Under the pieces are notes generated by a model. It made no database searches and was not told the DNA's origin. It saw nothing but the letters and a program-made list of their open reading frames with translations. Shown here piece by piece: positions 36,219 through 44,760 of a stretch of 64,000 nt of DNA. This stretch comes from Corynebacterium ammoniagenes DSM 20306 (GTDB taxonomy: Bacteria; Actinomycetota; Actinomycetes; Mycobacteriales; Mycobacteriaceae), in contig NZ_CP009244.1 of the NCBI RefSeq assembly GCF_001941425.1, forward strand, positions 2,480,001-2,544,000, given 5' to 3'. Each line of letters opens with the position of its first letter. Within the stretch, counting starts at the first letter, position 1. Made by a program: the position numbers and the translations under genes.

Positions 36219-36276
36219 TCCTCGCCGCTTTGTTTTCACCAACCCAGGCCCACCCATGGCCTATTTTTGTAGAGGA
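36219..36276 (+). promoter_or_regulatory. putA attenuator/SD-sequestering leader structures
   Basis: Two elements follow the leader ORF. TCCTC (36219-36223, 5 nt after its stop) is complementary to GAGGA (36272-36276), the putA Shine-Dalgarno core. AGGCC (36246-36250) pairs with GGCCT (36258-36262) and is followed by ATTTTT, like a small intrinsic terminator. A ribosome stalled or terminating on the leader would cover the first element and could release the putA ribosome site. Confidence 0.45.
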
Positions 36277-36283
36277 AATTTTC

Positions 36284-39200
36284 ATGACTACTGCTGCACA
36301 TACCCGCTTGCCAGAATCCGATGACGTTGAAGCTGTCGTAGAAGCCGCTGCCCAGCGTGCACGGACGTGGCTAACCGTCACCGAAGACAAGCACGATGCC
36401 TCAACTGAACAGCTTGCCGCCTTGCTTCGTGATGAAGATGGTGTGGCTTTCACCATGGATTTCGTCGACCGCGTCATGCGTCCAGAAGACGATAAGGTTG
36501 CGGCAGATGCACTCCAAGCCATTACTGAGAAATTCGACCCGGCATTTTTGGGCCGCTTCAATGGTTTACTCATCGGTATGGGCGGCTTTTTCGGCCCGAT
36601 CCTGCCGAACTTGGTCATGCCGTTGGCACGCATGCGCATGCGCCAAATGGTCGGCCACCTCGTGTTGGATGCGGAATCTGACAAGCTCAATAAGACTTTG
36701 GCGAAAGCTGCCGAATCCGGAGAGCAGCTCAATTTAAACCTCCTCGGGGAGGCAGTCTTGGGCGAAGATGAGGCGCGCTCGCGTGCGGAGCGCACCTTGG
36801 CCTTGATTCGTAACCCGCTGGTGACCTACGTGTCGGTCAAGGCATCGTCCATGGTCGCGCAGCTTAACCCGTGGGATATTGAAGGCTCGCTGAAGCGATT
36901 GAAAAAGCGTTTGCTTCCGCTTTACGATGAAGCGGCGAAGCGCTCCCCCAACGTCTTTATTAACTTGGACATGGAGGAATACCACGACCTGCACCTGACC
37001 ATTCGCCTGTTTAAAGAACTCCTGAGCGAGCCTCGCTTTAAAGACCTAGAAACCGGCATCGTGCTGCAGGCTTACCTGCCAGATACCTTTGACAGCCTGG
37101 TGGAATTGGCTGATTTCGCGCTCGAGCGCGTGGCCGCAGGTGGCGCACCCATCAAGATTCGCTTCGTTAAAGGCGCCAACTTGTCCATGGAGCATGTCCA
37201 GGGCGAAGTCCACGGCTGGCCAGCGGCAACGTACCTGACTAAAGATGAGGTTGACGCCAACTACTACCGCCTGCTCGATTACATCCTGCGCCCAGAATTT
37301 AAAGATGCCGTGCGCATTGGCGTGGCCACCCACAACCTGTACACCGCGGGCATGGCCTATGAGCTCGGCAAAAAGCGCGGCGTGTTGTCCATGATGGACT
37401 CCGAAATGCTGCAGGGCATGTCCCCGTCCCAGCAGGCAGCGGTGCGGGAGATGTTCGGCAACCAGATTTTGTACACCCCCGTGGTGCACATGGAAGACTT
37501 CGACGTCGCGGTGTCTTACTTGGTGCGTCGTTTGGAAGAAAACTCCGCGGAGCAAAACTTCCTCTACGCCCTGTTCGCACCCGATGAGGCCGGCGAAGAA
37601 GGACTGACTCCGTTGCAGAAGCAGGAACAGGCTTTCCGTCGCGCAGTCGCTAATCGATGGGACGTCTTTGCCGGTCCGCGCCGTGAACAAGACCGCCGGA
37701 CGGAAGAAGACGGCCGCCAAGCACCCACGATTGGTCGCTTCGTTAATGAGCCGGATACAGACCCAGCATTGCAGCCCAACCGGATTTGGGCGCTGGATGC
37801 TTTGGATAATGATCCAGGCGAGCACGGGATCGAGGAAGTAACGGACCCAGATACCGTCAACCAGGCCGTGGCTAAGGCCCAGGAGCTCGGCGCCAAATGG
37901 GGCGCCCAAACGGGCGACCAGCGCGCCGAGGTACTGGAATCCATCGGTGATGAACTCGCCCGCAATCGCGGCAAGCTCATCAGCGTTGCAGCCTACGAGG
38001 CGAATAAGACCGTGACGCAAACAGACCCCGAGGTCTCGGAGGCCATCGACTTCAGCGTCTACTACGCTCACAGCGCCCGCATGCTCGATAGCGCGCGCTC
38101 GAAGTTCACCCCGCACGAGGTCACCGTGGTCACCCCACCATGGAATTTCCCGATTGCTATTCCTACCGGCGGCATGATGGCGGCCCTAGCGGCAGGTTCC
38201 GCGGTCATCATCAAGCCAGCTCCACAGGTTGTCCACTGCGCCAAGGTGGTCGTGGAAGCTATCCACACCGCACTCGAGGCGCACGGTTGGGATAAAGATT
38301 TGGTGCAGCTGGTCTACACCGATGAAGGTGATGCCGGCAAAACCTTGATGTCACATGAGGACGTGGACAATGTCATCCTCACCGGCGCTTCCGATACCGG
38401 TCAGCTGTTCCGCTCCTGGCGCCCAGAGATGAACCTCTCGGCCGAGACCTCGGGCAAAAACGCGTTGATTATTACCCCAGCCGCAGACCCGGATCTCGCC
38501 ATCGCGGATCTCTATGACTCGGCCTTTGGCCACTCCGGGCAGAAGTGTTCGGCAGCTTCCTTGGTCATCTTCGTCGGTGCAGCCGGCAAATCAGATCGCC
38601 TGCGCAATCAGCTTCTCGATGCCGTACGTACCCTCAAAGTCGGCCCCGGCTTTGAAGTAGAAACCACGATGAACGGCCTCGTTGAGCCACCAAGCGATAA
38701 ACTGCTGCGCGGTCTGACCCAATTGGATCCCGGCGAGAAGTGGTTGATTAAGCCAGAAAAGCTCAACGAGGAAGGCACCCTGTGGTCCCCAGGCGTTCGC
38801 GATAACGTACAGCCTGGTTCCTGGTACCACCTCAACGAGTGCTTCGGCCCAGTCTTGGGCATCATGCACGCCGAGACCTTGGAAGAGGCCATCGAATGGC
38901 AAAACTCCACGGGCTACGGCCTGACCGGCGGCATTCATTCGCTGGACGATGCCGAGCTGCGCTACTGGATCGACAATGTCGAAGTCGGCAACGCTTATGT
39001 CAACCGCGGTATCACCGGCGCAATCGTGCAGCGCCAGTCTTTCGGCGGCTGGAAGAAGTCCGTGATGGGTCCAGGCGCGAAGGCCGGCGGACCGAACTAC
39101 GTGGCACAGTTTGGTACCTGGGAAGATGGCGAGCTGCACCCAGTCGACGTGGATATCACCCCGAATATCACCAAGGCTCTGCAAGGGCTTACGGATCGGG

Positions 39201-39742
39201 CAGCATCCAAGCTGGGTGAAGACAATATCGCCTGGCTCTGGCGCGCTGCCGAGCTGGATCAGCTGGCATGGCAGTCGGAGTTTAGCCGCGAGCATGACCG
39301 CACTGGTCTTATCGCCGAGGCCAATATCTTCCGCTACCGCCCGCTGCTGGATGTCTTGCGTATTCGCGTTAACTCGGGCTACCAGCTGCGCGATGTGGTG
39401 CGTCAAAAGCTCGCCGCGCTCATTACTGGGGCTGAGATTCGCATGTCTGCTCCGGCCGATATCGCCGCAGAGCTTTCCGATGCCGGCATTGCCGTCATTT
39501 CCCAAGACACAGCCGAGTTCGCAGCCGAGGTTGCACATGCAGAATCGGCCCGAATTCGCGCACTAGGCGAAGTCGAGCCGGAGGTCTATGAGGCTGCGGT
39601 CAAGTCCAATTCGGTGGTCTTGGCACAGCCCGTGCTTGCCGATGGCCGCCGCGAGCTGCTGCCTTACCTGCTCGAGCAGGCGGTCACCGTGACCATGCAC
39701 CGTTTCGGAATCATCCGCACGGTGGCAGGTATTGAGCGTTAA
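36284..39742 (+). CDS. putA: Bifunctional proline dehydrogenase / P5C dehydrogenase PutA
   Basis: PutA oxidises proline to glutamate in two steps. The 1152-residue protein has an N-terminal helical arm (about 1-145) and an FAD-dependent proline dehydrogenase barrel (about 150-450; IRFVKGANLSMEHVQGE near 290). The NAD+-dependent P5C dehydrogenase domain spans about 540-1010 (PPWNFPIAIPTGG, catalytic Cys in SGQKCSAAS near 754), and a C-terminal helical domain follows. There is no N-terminal ribbon-helix-helix repressor domain, so unlike E. coli PutA it does not regulate itself. ATG 36284 has AGAGGA 7 nt upstream; the frame opens at 36230. It lies beside dnaK and is preceded by a candidate leader peptide. 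Its 3' end overlaps the converging transporter gene by 4 bp. Confidence 0.95.
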   Translation: MTTAAHTRLPESDDVEAVVEAAAQRARTWLTVTEDKHDASTEQLAALLRDEDGVAFTMDFVDRVMRPEDDKVAADALQAITEKFDPAFLGRFNGLLIGMGGFFGPILPNLVMPLARMRMRQMVGHLVLDAESDKLNKTLAKAAESGEQLNLNLLGEAVLGEDEARSRAERTLALIRNPLVTYVSVKASSMVAQLNPWDIEGSLKRLKKRLLPLYDEAAKRSPNVFINLDMEEYHDLHLTIRLFKELLSEPRFKDLETGIVLQAYLPDTFDSLVELADFALERVAAGGAPIKIRFVKGANLSMEHVQGEVHGWPAATYLTKDEVDANYYRLLDYILRPEFKDAVRIGVATHNLYTAGMAYELGKKRGVLSMMDSEMLQGMSPSQQAAVREMFGNQILYTPVVHMEDFDVAVSYLVRRLEENSAEQNFLYALFAPDEAGEEGLTPLQKQEQAFRRAVANRWDVFAGPRREQDRRTEEDGRQAPTIGRFVNEPDTDPALQPNRIWALDALDNDPGEHGIEEVTDPDTVNQAVAKAQELGAKWGAQTGDQRAEVLESIGDELARNRGKLISVAAYEANKTVTQTDPEVSEAIDFSVYYAHSARMLDSARSKFTPHEVTVVTPPWNFPIAIPTGGMMAALAAGSAVIIKPAPQVVHCAKVVVEAIHTALEAHGWDKDLVQLVYTDEGDAGKTLMSHEDVDNVILTGASDTGQLFRSWRPEMNLSAETSGKNALIITPAADPDLAIADLYDSAFGHSGQKCSAASLVIFVGAAGKSDRLRNQLLDAVRTLKVGPGFEVETTMNGLVEPPSDKLLRGLTQLDPGEKWLIKPEKLNEEGTLWSPGVRDNVQPGSWYHLNECFGPVLGIMHAETLEEAIEWQNSTGYGLTGGIHSLDDAELRYWIDNVEVGNAYVNRGITGAIVQRQSFGGWKKSVMGPGAKAGGPNYVAQFGTWEDGELHPVDVDITPNITKALQGLTDRAASKLGEDNIAWLWRAAELDQLAWQSEFSREHDRTGLIAEANIFRYRPLLDVLRIRVNSGYQLRDVVRQKLAALITGAEIRMSAPADIAAELSDAGIAVISQDTAEFAAEVAHAESARIRALGEVEPEVYEAAVKSNSVVLAQPVLADGRRELLPYLLEQAVTVTMHRFGIIRTVAGIER

Positions 39743-40989
39743 GAGCTCATTGCTTCGTAGAGTTTACGCACCCGAGCGCGGGGAGATTCTTCCGGATTAT
39801 CTCCCGCCTCGCCGGTGCGTATATCTATATCTTCAGGGCCAATCTCCCTCGCGCGCAGCGAGACCATCTCTGCGTGGTATCGCAGCACGGTTGCAATGGT
39901 TGCTGCCACAGGGACCGCGAGGAAGGCGCCGATGATGCCCGCCAGCGCCGAGCCGACGGTCACAGACAGCAAGACGATGGCTGCGTGCAAGCCCATAGCC
40001 TTGGATTGCAAGACTGGCTGCAGCACATTGCCCTCGACCTGCTGGACAATCAAAATCAGCGCCAAGACCAGCAGCGCGTTGACGAGACCATTGGAAACCA
40101 GCGCGATAACAACCGCCAGAACACCAGCGGTGACAGCACCGATAATCGGGATAAAGCCGGCGAAGAAGGTAATAACTGCCAGCACGAACGCCAGCGGCAC
40201 GCCCAGGGCCCACAGGCCCAGACCAATGAAGAAAGCATCGACAAAAGCGACCGCTGCTTGCGCCTGGATAAACCCAGCCAGCGTCTTCCACACGCGGGTA
40301 AACAGCTCAGTGACGTGCCAGCCAATGGTCGAACCGGAGTACTTGCGTACCCACGGCAAAAAGCGGTCTCCGTCTTTCAGAATGAAAAAGGAGATAATAA
40401 ACATCACGGCGACGGTCACGAGCACCGATGACGCCGCCGAAGCACCGGAGATAACACCAGAGGCAATCGAGGACATTTGTCCTTGCAAGAAAGACGTGGC
40501 GTCTTGCACCAGCTTGTCAATCTGCTCGGCATCGATGTTAAAGGGCAGGTCTTCAGACATCGCTAAGAGCTTGTCGATGCCCTCTTCCGCCTGCGTCCAC
40601 AACTGCGACCCCTGGCGGGAGACGACCGGTCCCATGGCGGTAAAGACTCCGACGATAATGAGCAATAAGCCCAACAGCGTGGAAATCGATGCCAGCGCAG
40701 GTGGGAATTTCCAGCTGCGCAGCTTAGAGGTCACCGGTGCTAATACCGAGGACAGTAGGATTGCCAAAATGACGGGCAGAAGGCCGACCCACACGAAGTA
40801 CAGCAGGAACCCTGCCACGGCCAACGCTGCCACGATGACGATAAACCGCCACGACAAGCTGGTGATGCCACGGGCGTCATCGCCCATGACCGTCGTTTTA
40901 TTATCAACCGCGGGATCTTCTTCCGCGATATCGTGACCGACGCTGTCTTGATCGTCAGCTACCAATTCTTGGTCTGGTTTTTCTGTCAT
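39739..40989 (-). CDS. AI-2E (PerM/TqsA-like) family transporter
   Basis: This 416-residue membrane protein belongs to the AI-2E/PerM family, a broad group of permeases or antiporters. An acidic N-terminal tail (about 1-40) precedes two helices (RFIVIVAALAVAGFLLYFVW; LLPVILAILLSSVLAPVTSK). A central region contains amphipathic helices, and a C-terminal set of helices has the family motif GFIPIIGAVTAGVLAVV. The transported molecule is unknown. The start overlaps the nucleosidase stop (TAATG), so the two are co-translated. The product of an MTA/SAH-type nucleosidase is a precursor of AI-2-like compounds, an attractive but unproven link. Confidence 0.88.
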   Translation of the reverse strand: MTEKPDQELVADDQDSVGHDIAEEDPAVDNKTTVMGDDARGITSLSWRFIVIVAALAVAGFLLYFVWVGLLPVILAILLSSVLAPVTSKLRSWKFPPALASISTLLGLLLIIVGVFTAMGPVVSRQGSQLWTQAEEGIDKLLAMSEDLPFNIDAEQIDKLVQDATSFLQGQMSSIASGVISGASAASSVLVTVAVMFIISFFILKDGDRFLPWVRKYSGSTIGWHVTELFTRVWKTLAGFIQAQAAVAFVDAFFIGLGLWALGVPLAFVLAVITFFAGFIPIIGAVTAGVLAVVIALVSNGLVNALLVLALILIVQQVEGNVLQPVLQSKAMGLHAAIVLLSVTVGSALAGIIGAFLAVPVAATIATVLRYHAEMVSLRAREIGPEDIDIRTGEAGDNPEESPRARVRKLYEAMSS

Positions 40990-41630
40990 TATTCTTCCAA
41001 TAGTCCAAGTTCACCCAAAGCGGTAAACAGTTGACGCGCACCTTGTGGCACGGCTTGGGCCCAGCTTTCTTCCGCTAGTTCATCCGCAGAATCCGAAATC
41101 TGCTTCAATAATGTCACTGGAACGCCGAACAGGCCGGCGGCTGCGGCAACGGCGTAGCCTTCCATATCGCACAGGCTTGAGGTTTTGGCTAAACGGTCGC
41201 GGGTTTCAACATCACCGACGAATTGATCGCCGGTTGCTAAGCCAGCGGTGGGTAGACGACCCGAGGTCGGCAATTCGATAACATCCGGCAGCAAATATTC
41301 TGCAATGCCGGAGTGATCATCTAAGTGGAAATCGTGCTTGGTTACCCGGTCGACTTCATAAACTCCGGCTAAGCCCCCGCGCAGTGCGCCGGCGGTGCCG
41401 ACGTTGACCACGCGCGCGGGCATTGCCCCCTGCGCCTGCGCGCGTGCCAGCACGGTGCTCACGGAAATCGCCGCGGGCACCGTGCCGATGCCGGTAATCA
41501 GCAGCGGCACATTTTGCGGCAGGCGTTCTGCCTCGCCGTGGACCGCTGCGACAAAAAGTGTGCGGCCAGCCAAGCTCTCTCCGGAGACTAGCTGGCCGAC
41601 ATTATATTGATCTACTGGATGTTCACTCAT
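40989..41630 (-). CDS. Purine nucleosidase/phosphorylase-superfamily protein (MTA/SAH nucleosidase-like)
   Basis: This 213-residue protein of the PNP/UDP (MTAN-like) superfamily hydrolyses or phosphorolyses nucleosides. It has the glycine-rich segment PLLITGIGTVPAA, the VVNVGTAGALRG motif and the substrate-site CDMEGYAVAAAAGLFGVP, with the expected Met-Glu and a nearby Asp in KQISDSAD. The frame opens at 41660 within cysN. ATG 41630 (MSEHPVDQYN) is chosen, only 10 bp beyond the cysN stop. Position suggests it recycles S-adenosylhomocysteine or methylthioadenosine alongside sulfur assimilation. It replaces the cysY-cysZ genes found after cysN in C. glutamicum. Confidence 0.8.
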   Translation of the reverse strand: MSEHPVDQYNVGQLVSGESLAGRTLFVAAVHGEAERLPQNVPLLITGIGTVPAAISVSTVLARAQAQGAMPARVVNVGTAGALRGGLAGVYEVDRVTKHDFHLDDHSGIAEYLLPDVIELPTSGRLPTAGLATGDQFVGDVETRDRLAKTSSLCDMEGYAVAAAAGLFGVPVTLLKQISDSADELAEESWAQAVPQGARQLFTALGELGLLEE

Positions 41631-41640
41631 GAACTCCAGA

Positions 41641-42909
41641 CTAGCGCAGACGATGCCCAATCAGCCCGGCTGCGAGGGTATTTCCTGTCGAGGAATCGGT
41701 CACCAAGAAATTTCCGACCGCGCCGCGCGCTGCATAGTCTTCAACAGGGAGTTCTTCCGCGACCTCAACATTGATGTGCGCGATGTCATTGAGCGCGACT
41801 TTCTCTGGTTCCAGCACGTCGTCTGCAACGTTGTCCAGATCCAGCGCCCGCTCAATCGCGGTAATTCGGCCCTTGACCACCTTGGAGCCATAGCGGATCT
41901 TGTACATCGGTCCCACGCGCAAATCTTTTTCAGTCAACGCCACCACGGTGGCTTCAAAAGAACGCACCGCTTCTGGTCGCTGCGAGCCGGAGATCAGATC
42001 TCCGCGCGCGAGGTCAATATCATCCGCCAAGCGCAACACGACAGAGTCACCATTGACTGCGCTTTCTGCCGGTTCCGGCCGGTCGATGTGGGTGACCGTG
42101 GAGGTACGCCCGCCATCGAGGTAGACCGTATCGCCAACTTTCACCGAGCCGGCTTCAATACGTCCGGCATAGCCGCGGTAGTCCGAGGCATGCTCGCGGA
42201 TGACGTATTGAATCGGCAAGCGGAAATCTAACTCCGTCGCACGGCCGTGGGCTACAGGATAGGATTCCAGCAGCTCCAGGACGGTTGGCCCTTCGTACCA
42301 CGGCATATTGGCCGATGGCTCGACGACATTATCGCCGCGCAGTGCGGAGATCGGCACCGCGGAGGTATCTTCAATGCCCAAGCGGTCAGCCACCGCGGTA
42401 AAGTCCGCTTCAATGTCGCGGAAGACGGATTCAGAGAAATCCACCAGGTCAATCTTGTTGACGGCCAAAATCACGTGTCGCACGCCCAACAGCGCTGCCA
42501 CATTGAGGTGGCGGCGAGTTTGCTCGACGACGCCGTGGCGGGCATCGATAAGCACCACCACGACCTGCGAGGTGGACATGCCGGTGACGGTGTTGCGCGT
42601 GTACTGCACGTGGCCGGGAGTATCCGCCAGGATGAAGGTGCGCTTATCCGTGGCGAAGTAGCGATAAGCCACGTCGATGGTGATGCCTTGTTCGCGCTCG
42701 GCACGGAGGCCATCGACAAGCAGCGATAGGTCGAGACCATCGAAGCCGCGGTCTTTCGATGATTTTTCCATCGATTCCAACTGGTCAGCCAGCACGGATT
42801 TGGTGTCGTGCAATAGGCGGCCCACAAAGGTGGACTTGCCATCATCGACGCTGCCGGCGGTGCACAGGCGCAGGGTCTCGCGGGTTTTTAGTGTTGCCAC
42901 CGAGCTCAT
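41641..42909 (-). CDS. cysN: Sulfate adenylyltransferase subunit 1 (GTPase)
   Basis: CysN is the regulatory GTPase of ATP sulfurylase, which activates sulfate to APS. It has 422 residues, with G1 GSVDDGKSTFVG, G3 DTPGHVQY, G4 NKIDLV and the beta-barrel domains after about 220. It lacks the C-terminal APS-kinase domain present in mycobacterial CysNC, and no cysC is in the window, so assimilation likely proceeds from APS directly. The start overlaps the cysD stop (ATGA). Confidence 0.95.
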   Translation of the reverse strand: MSSVATLKTRETLRLCTAGSVDDGKSTFVGRLLHDTKSVLADQLESMEKSSKDRGFDGLDLSLLVDGLRAEREQGITIDVAYRYFATDKRTFILADTPGHVQYTRNTVTGMSTSQVVVVLIDARHGVVEQTRRHLNVAALLGVRHVILAVNKIDLVDFSESVFRDIEADFTAVADRLGIEDTSAVPISALRGDNVVEPSANMPWYEGPTVLELLESYPVAHGRATELDFRLPIQYVIREHASDYRGYAGRIEAGSVKVGDTVYLDGGRTSTVTHIDRPEPAESAVNGDSVVLRLADDIDLARGDLISGSQRPEAVRSFEATVVALTEKDLRVGPMYKIRYGSKVVKGRITAIERALDLDNVADDVLEPEKVALNDIAHINVEVAEELPVEDYAARGAVGNFLVTDSSTGNTLAAGLIGHRLR

Positions 42910-43811
42910 CAGAAATAGCCTTCCTTCTTGCGGTCTTCCATGGCAGATTCGGATAGTTTGTCATCGGCACGCGTGGCGCCGCGTTCGGACAAGGTGGAAA
43001 TCGAAATCTCTGCCAAGATTTCATCCGGGGTGGTTGCGGTTGATTCCACCGCACCGGTGCACGACATATCGCCCACGGTGCGGTAGCGCACGGTCTTCAG
43101 CTCCAACGGCTCATTGTCGTTGGGTCCGCCCCATTCACCCGGTGAGAGCCACATGCCGTTGCGGTTAAACAGCTTGCGCTGGTGGGAGTAGTAAATCTCT
43201 GGCAGGCGCAGCTCGCGCGCACCGATGTATTCCCAGATATCTGCTTCGGTCCAGTTGGAGATGGGAAAGACGCGGATATTCTCGCCGGCCATCTTGCCGC
43301 CGTTGTACAGATCCCACAGCTCGGGGCGCTGGCGGCGTGGGTCCCAGCCGCCGAAGGAATCGCGGACGGAGAAGATGCGTTCTTTCGCGCGTGCTCGTTC
43401 TTCATCGCGGCGCGCGCCACCGAGTACGGCGTCGTAGCCGCGCTCGGCGATGGTTTCTACCAGCGGCACGGACTGCAGCGGGTTGCGGGTGCCATCGGGG
43501 CGCTCTTGCAAATCGCCGCGGTCAATCCAGTCTTGGACTTTCGCAACGTGCAGGCGTGCGCCGGTTTCTGCCACGAGTTCATCGCGAAATTGCAGAACTT
43601 CGGGGAAGTTATGTCCGGTATCAATGTGGACTAATTCAAAAGGCACGGTTTGAGGCGCAAAAGCCCGGCGCGCGAGTTCGAAGACAACGCAGGAGTCTTT
43701 GCCGCCAGAAAACAGCAGGCCTACCTTGTCGAATTGGCCAGCCACCTCGCGCAGGATGTGGATGGATTCATTCTCCAAGTCCTGCAGGTGCGGCGAGAGA
43801 GTAGTAGTCAT
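42909..43811 (-). CDS. cysD: Sulfate adenylyltransferase subunit 2
   Basis: CysD is the catalytic ATP-pyrophosphatase-fold subunit of ATP sulfurylase, forming APS from ATP and sulfate. The 300-residue protein has the PP-loop SGGKDSCVVFELA near residue 36, FELVHIDTGHNFPEV, and the late conserved RYRTVGDMSCTGAVES. It is translationally coupled to cysN and lies 24 bp after cysH. Confidence 0.96.
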   Translation of the reverse strand: MTTTLSPHLQDLENESIHILREVAGQFDKVGLLFSGGKDSCVVFELARRAFAPQTVPFELVHIDTGHNFPEVLQFRDELVAETGARLHVAKVQDWIDRGDLQERPDGTRNPLQSVPLVETIAERGYDAVLGGARRDEERARAKERIFSVRDSFGGWDPRRQRPELWDLYNGGKMAGENIRVFPISNWTEADIWEYIGARELRLPEIYYSHQRKLFNRNGMWLSPGEWGGPNDNEPLELKTVRYRTVGDMSCTGAVESTATTPDEILAEISISTLSERGATRADDKLSESAMEDRKKEGYF

Positions 43812-43835
43812 GAAATTAACAATCCTTTTTATAAA

Positions 43836-44612
43836 TTATTCGTGCAGTCCGCATTCGGTCTTGCCATCGGCAAAAACGCGACCAGAGCGCGCATCATCAT
43901 CGTCGCCAACCGGGAATGTTACCGGCGCACAACCGATTGAGCGGTAGCCCTGCAAGGTCAGCGGGTGGATGACTAAGTCTTCCTCGGCAATGTAGCGGTC
44001 GGTATCGGCTAAGTCCCAGGTAATAATCGGCGAGATTTTCAACCGCCCCGTCCGGTCCAGGCTCAAGGCTGGGGCACTCGCGCGGTGTTCCGAGTCCGCT
44101 CGGCGCAGCCCGGTAACCCAGCCGACATACGGGTCCATGGCCATATTCAACGGTTCGACTTTGCGCATGCGGTTATACGCCGCCAGGTCCCAGCTATACA
44201 TGCGCGCGCCGTAGACCTCGTCTTGTTCCGCAGGGCTAAGCAGCGGGGTAATGCGCTTTAAAGGCAGCTGCGGGTAGCGCTTTTCTACGGCGTCGGCAGT
44301 GTCCAGGGTTTCAGGAAAGTGAAAGCCGGTATCGATAAATAGCAGGTCAGCATCCAGGCCCGCTTTCGCGGCGAGTTCGGCGAGTACGGTATTTTCCATC
44401 GACATGGTCACCGCGATGCGCCCTGGCGCATGCTCGGCGGCCCAGGCCATGATGTCGGTGGCGGAGGCATCGAAAAGCTTATCTGCCCATTTATCCACCA
44501 AAGCTTGGTTGGTTGTGGCTACATCAGCCGAAAGCGGCGCAGTATCGCGTGTGCCTTCGGGGCTTATCGATGCATCCCTGTAGTTCTTGCCCGCGTTAAG
44601 TAGGTCCGTCAT
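43836..44612 (-). CDS. cysH: CysH APS/PAPS reductase lacking the Fe-S cysteine pairs
   Basis: CysH reduces APS or PAPS to sulfite. The 258-residue protein contains LADLLFIDTGFHFPET-type sulfonucleotide motifs, MRKVEPLNMAM, GWVTGLRRADSEHR and the catalytic C-terminal ECGLHE. The four 4Fe-4S ligands of bacterial APS reductases (a Cys-Cys pair before the KVEPL motif and a later Cys-x2-Cys) are not preserved: Tyr-Asn stands at about 146-147, and SIGCAPVT (Cys 228, Val 231) replaces the second pair. No APS kinase is visible nearby. ATG 44612 is 8 nt after AAGG; ATG 44618 is an alternative. It is the first gene of cysH-cysD-cysN, facing an McbR box. Confidence 0.88.
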   Translation of the reverse strand: MTDLLNAGKNYRDASISPEGTRDTAPLSADVATTNQALVDKWADKLFDASATDIMAWAAEHAPGRIAVTMSMENTVLAELAAKAGLDADLLFIDTGFHFPETLDTADAVEKRYPQLPLKRITPLLSPAEQDEVYGARMYSWDLAAYNRMRKVEPLNMAMDPYVGWVTGLRRADSEHRASAPALSLDRTGRLKISPIITWDLADTDRYIAEEDLVIHPLTLQGYRSIGCAPVTFPVGDDDDARSGRVFADGKTECGLHE

Positions 44613-44720
44613 GCCCATTACCTTAAGCGGATTAGCTGTTTAATACACCCTGGCGAAAGTTTTAGCGGGCTAAGCGGGCAGTTTAGGAAGAATAAATATC
44701 TCGCCAAACTGAAACACTTG

Positions 44721-44747
44721 GTCTATTTTTATAGACAAAGCAGTCTA
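44721..44747. promoter_or_regulatory. Perfect McbR box in the cysH/fpr2 divergent region
   Basis: TAGAC-AAAGCA-GTCTA at 44732-44747 is an exact match to the McbR consensus TAGAC-N6-GTCTA. A third half-site GTCTA at 44721-44725 forms a further inverted pair with the left arm. It lies between cysH and the fpr2 remnant. McbR represses such sulfur operons when S-adenosylhomocysteine is low. Confidence 0.85.
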
Positions 44748-44760
44748 TAAAGGAGTTATT

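Noticed and set aside
37046..38116. 356-codon ORF opposite putA
   Set aside because: Antisense shadow inside a conserved enzyme gene; no start signal or motif.
39815..40936. 373-codon ORF opposite the AI-2E transporter
   Set aside because: Ser/Thr/Ala-rich product typical of the reverse reading of a membrane protein gene.
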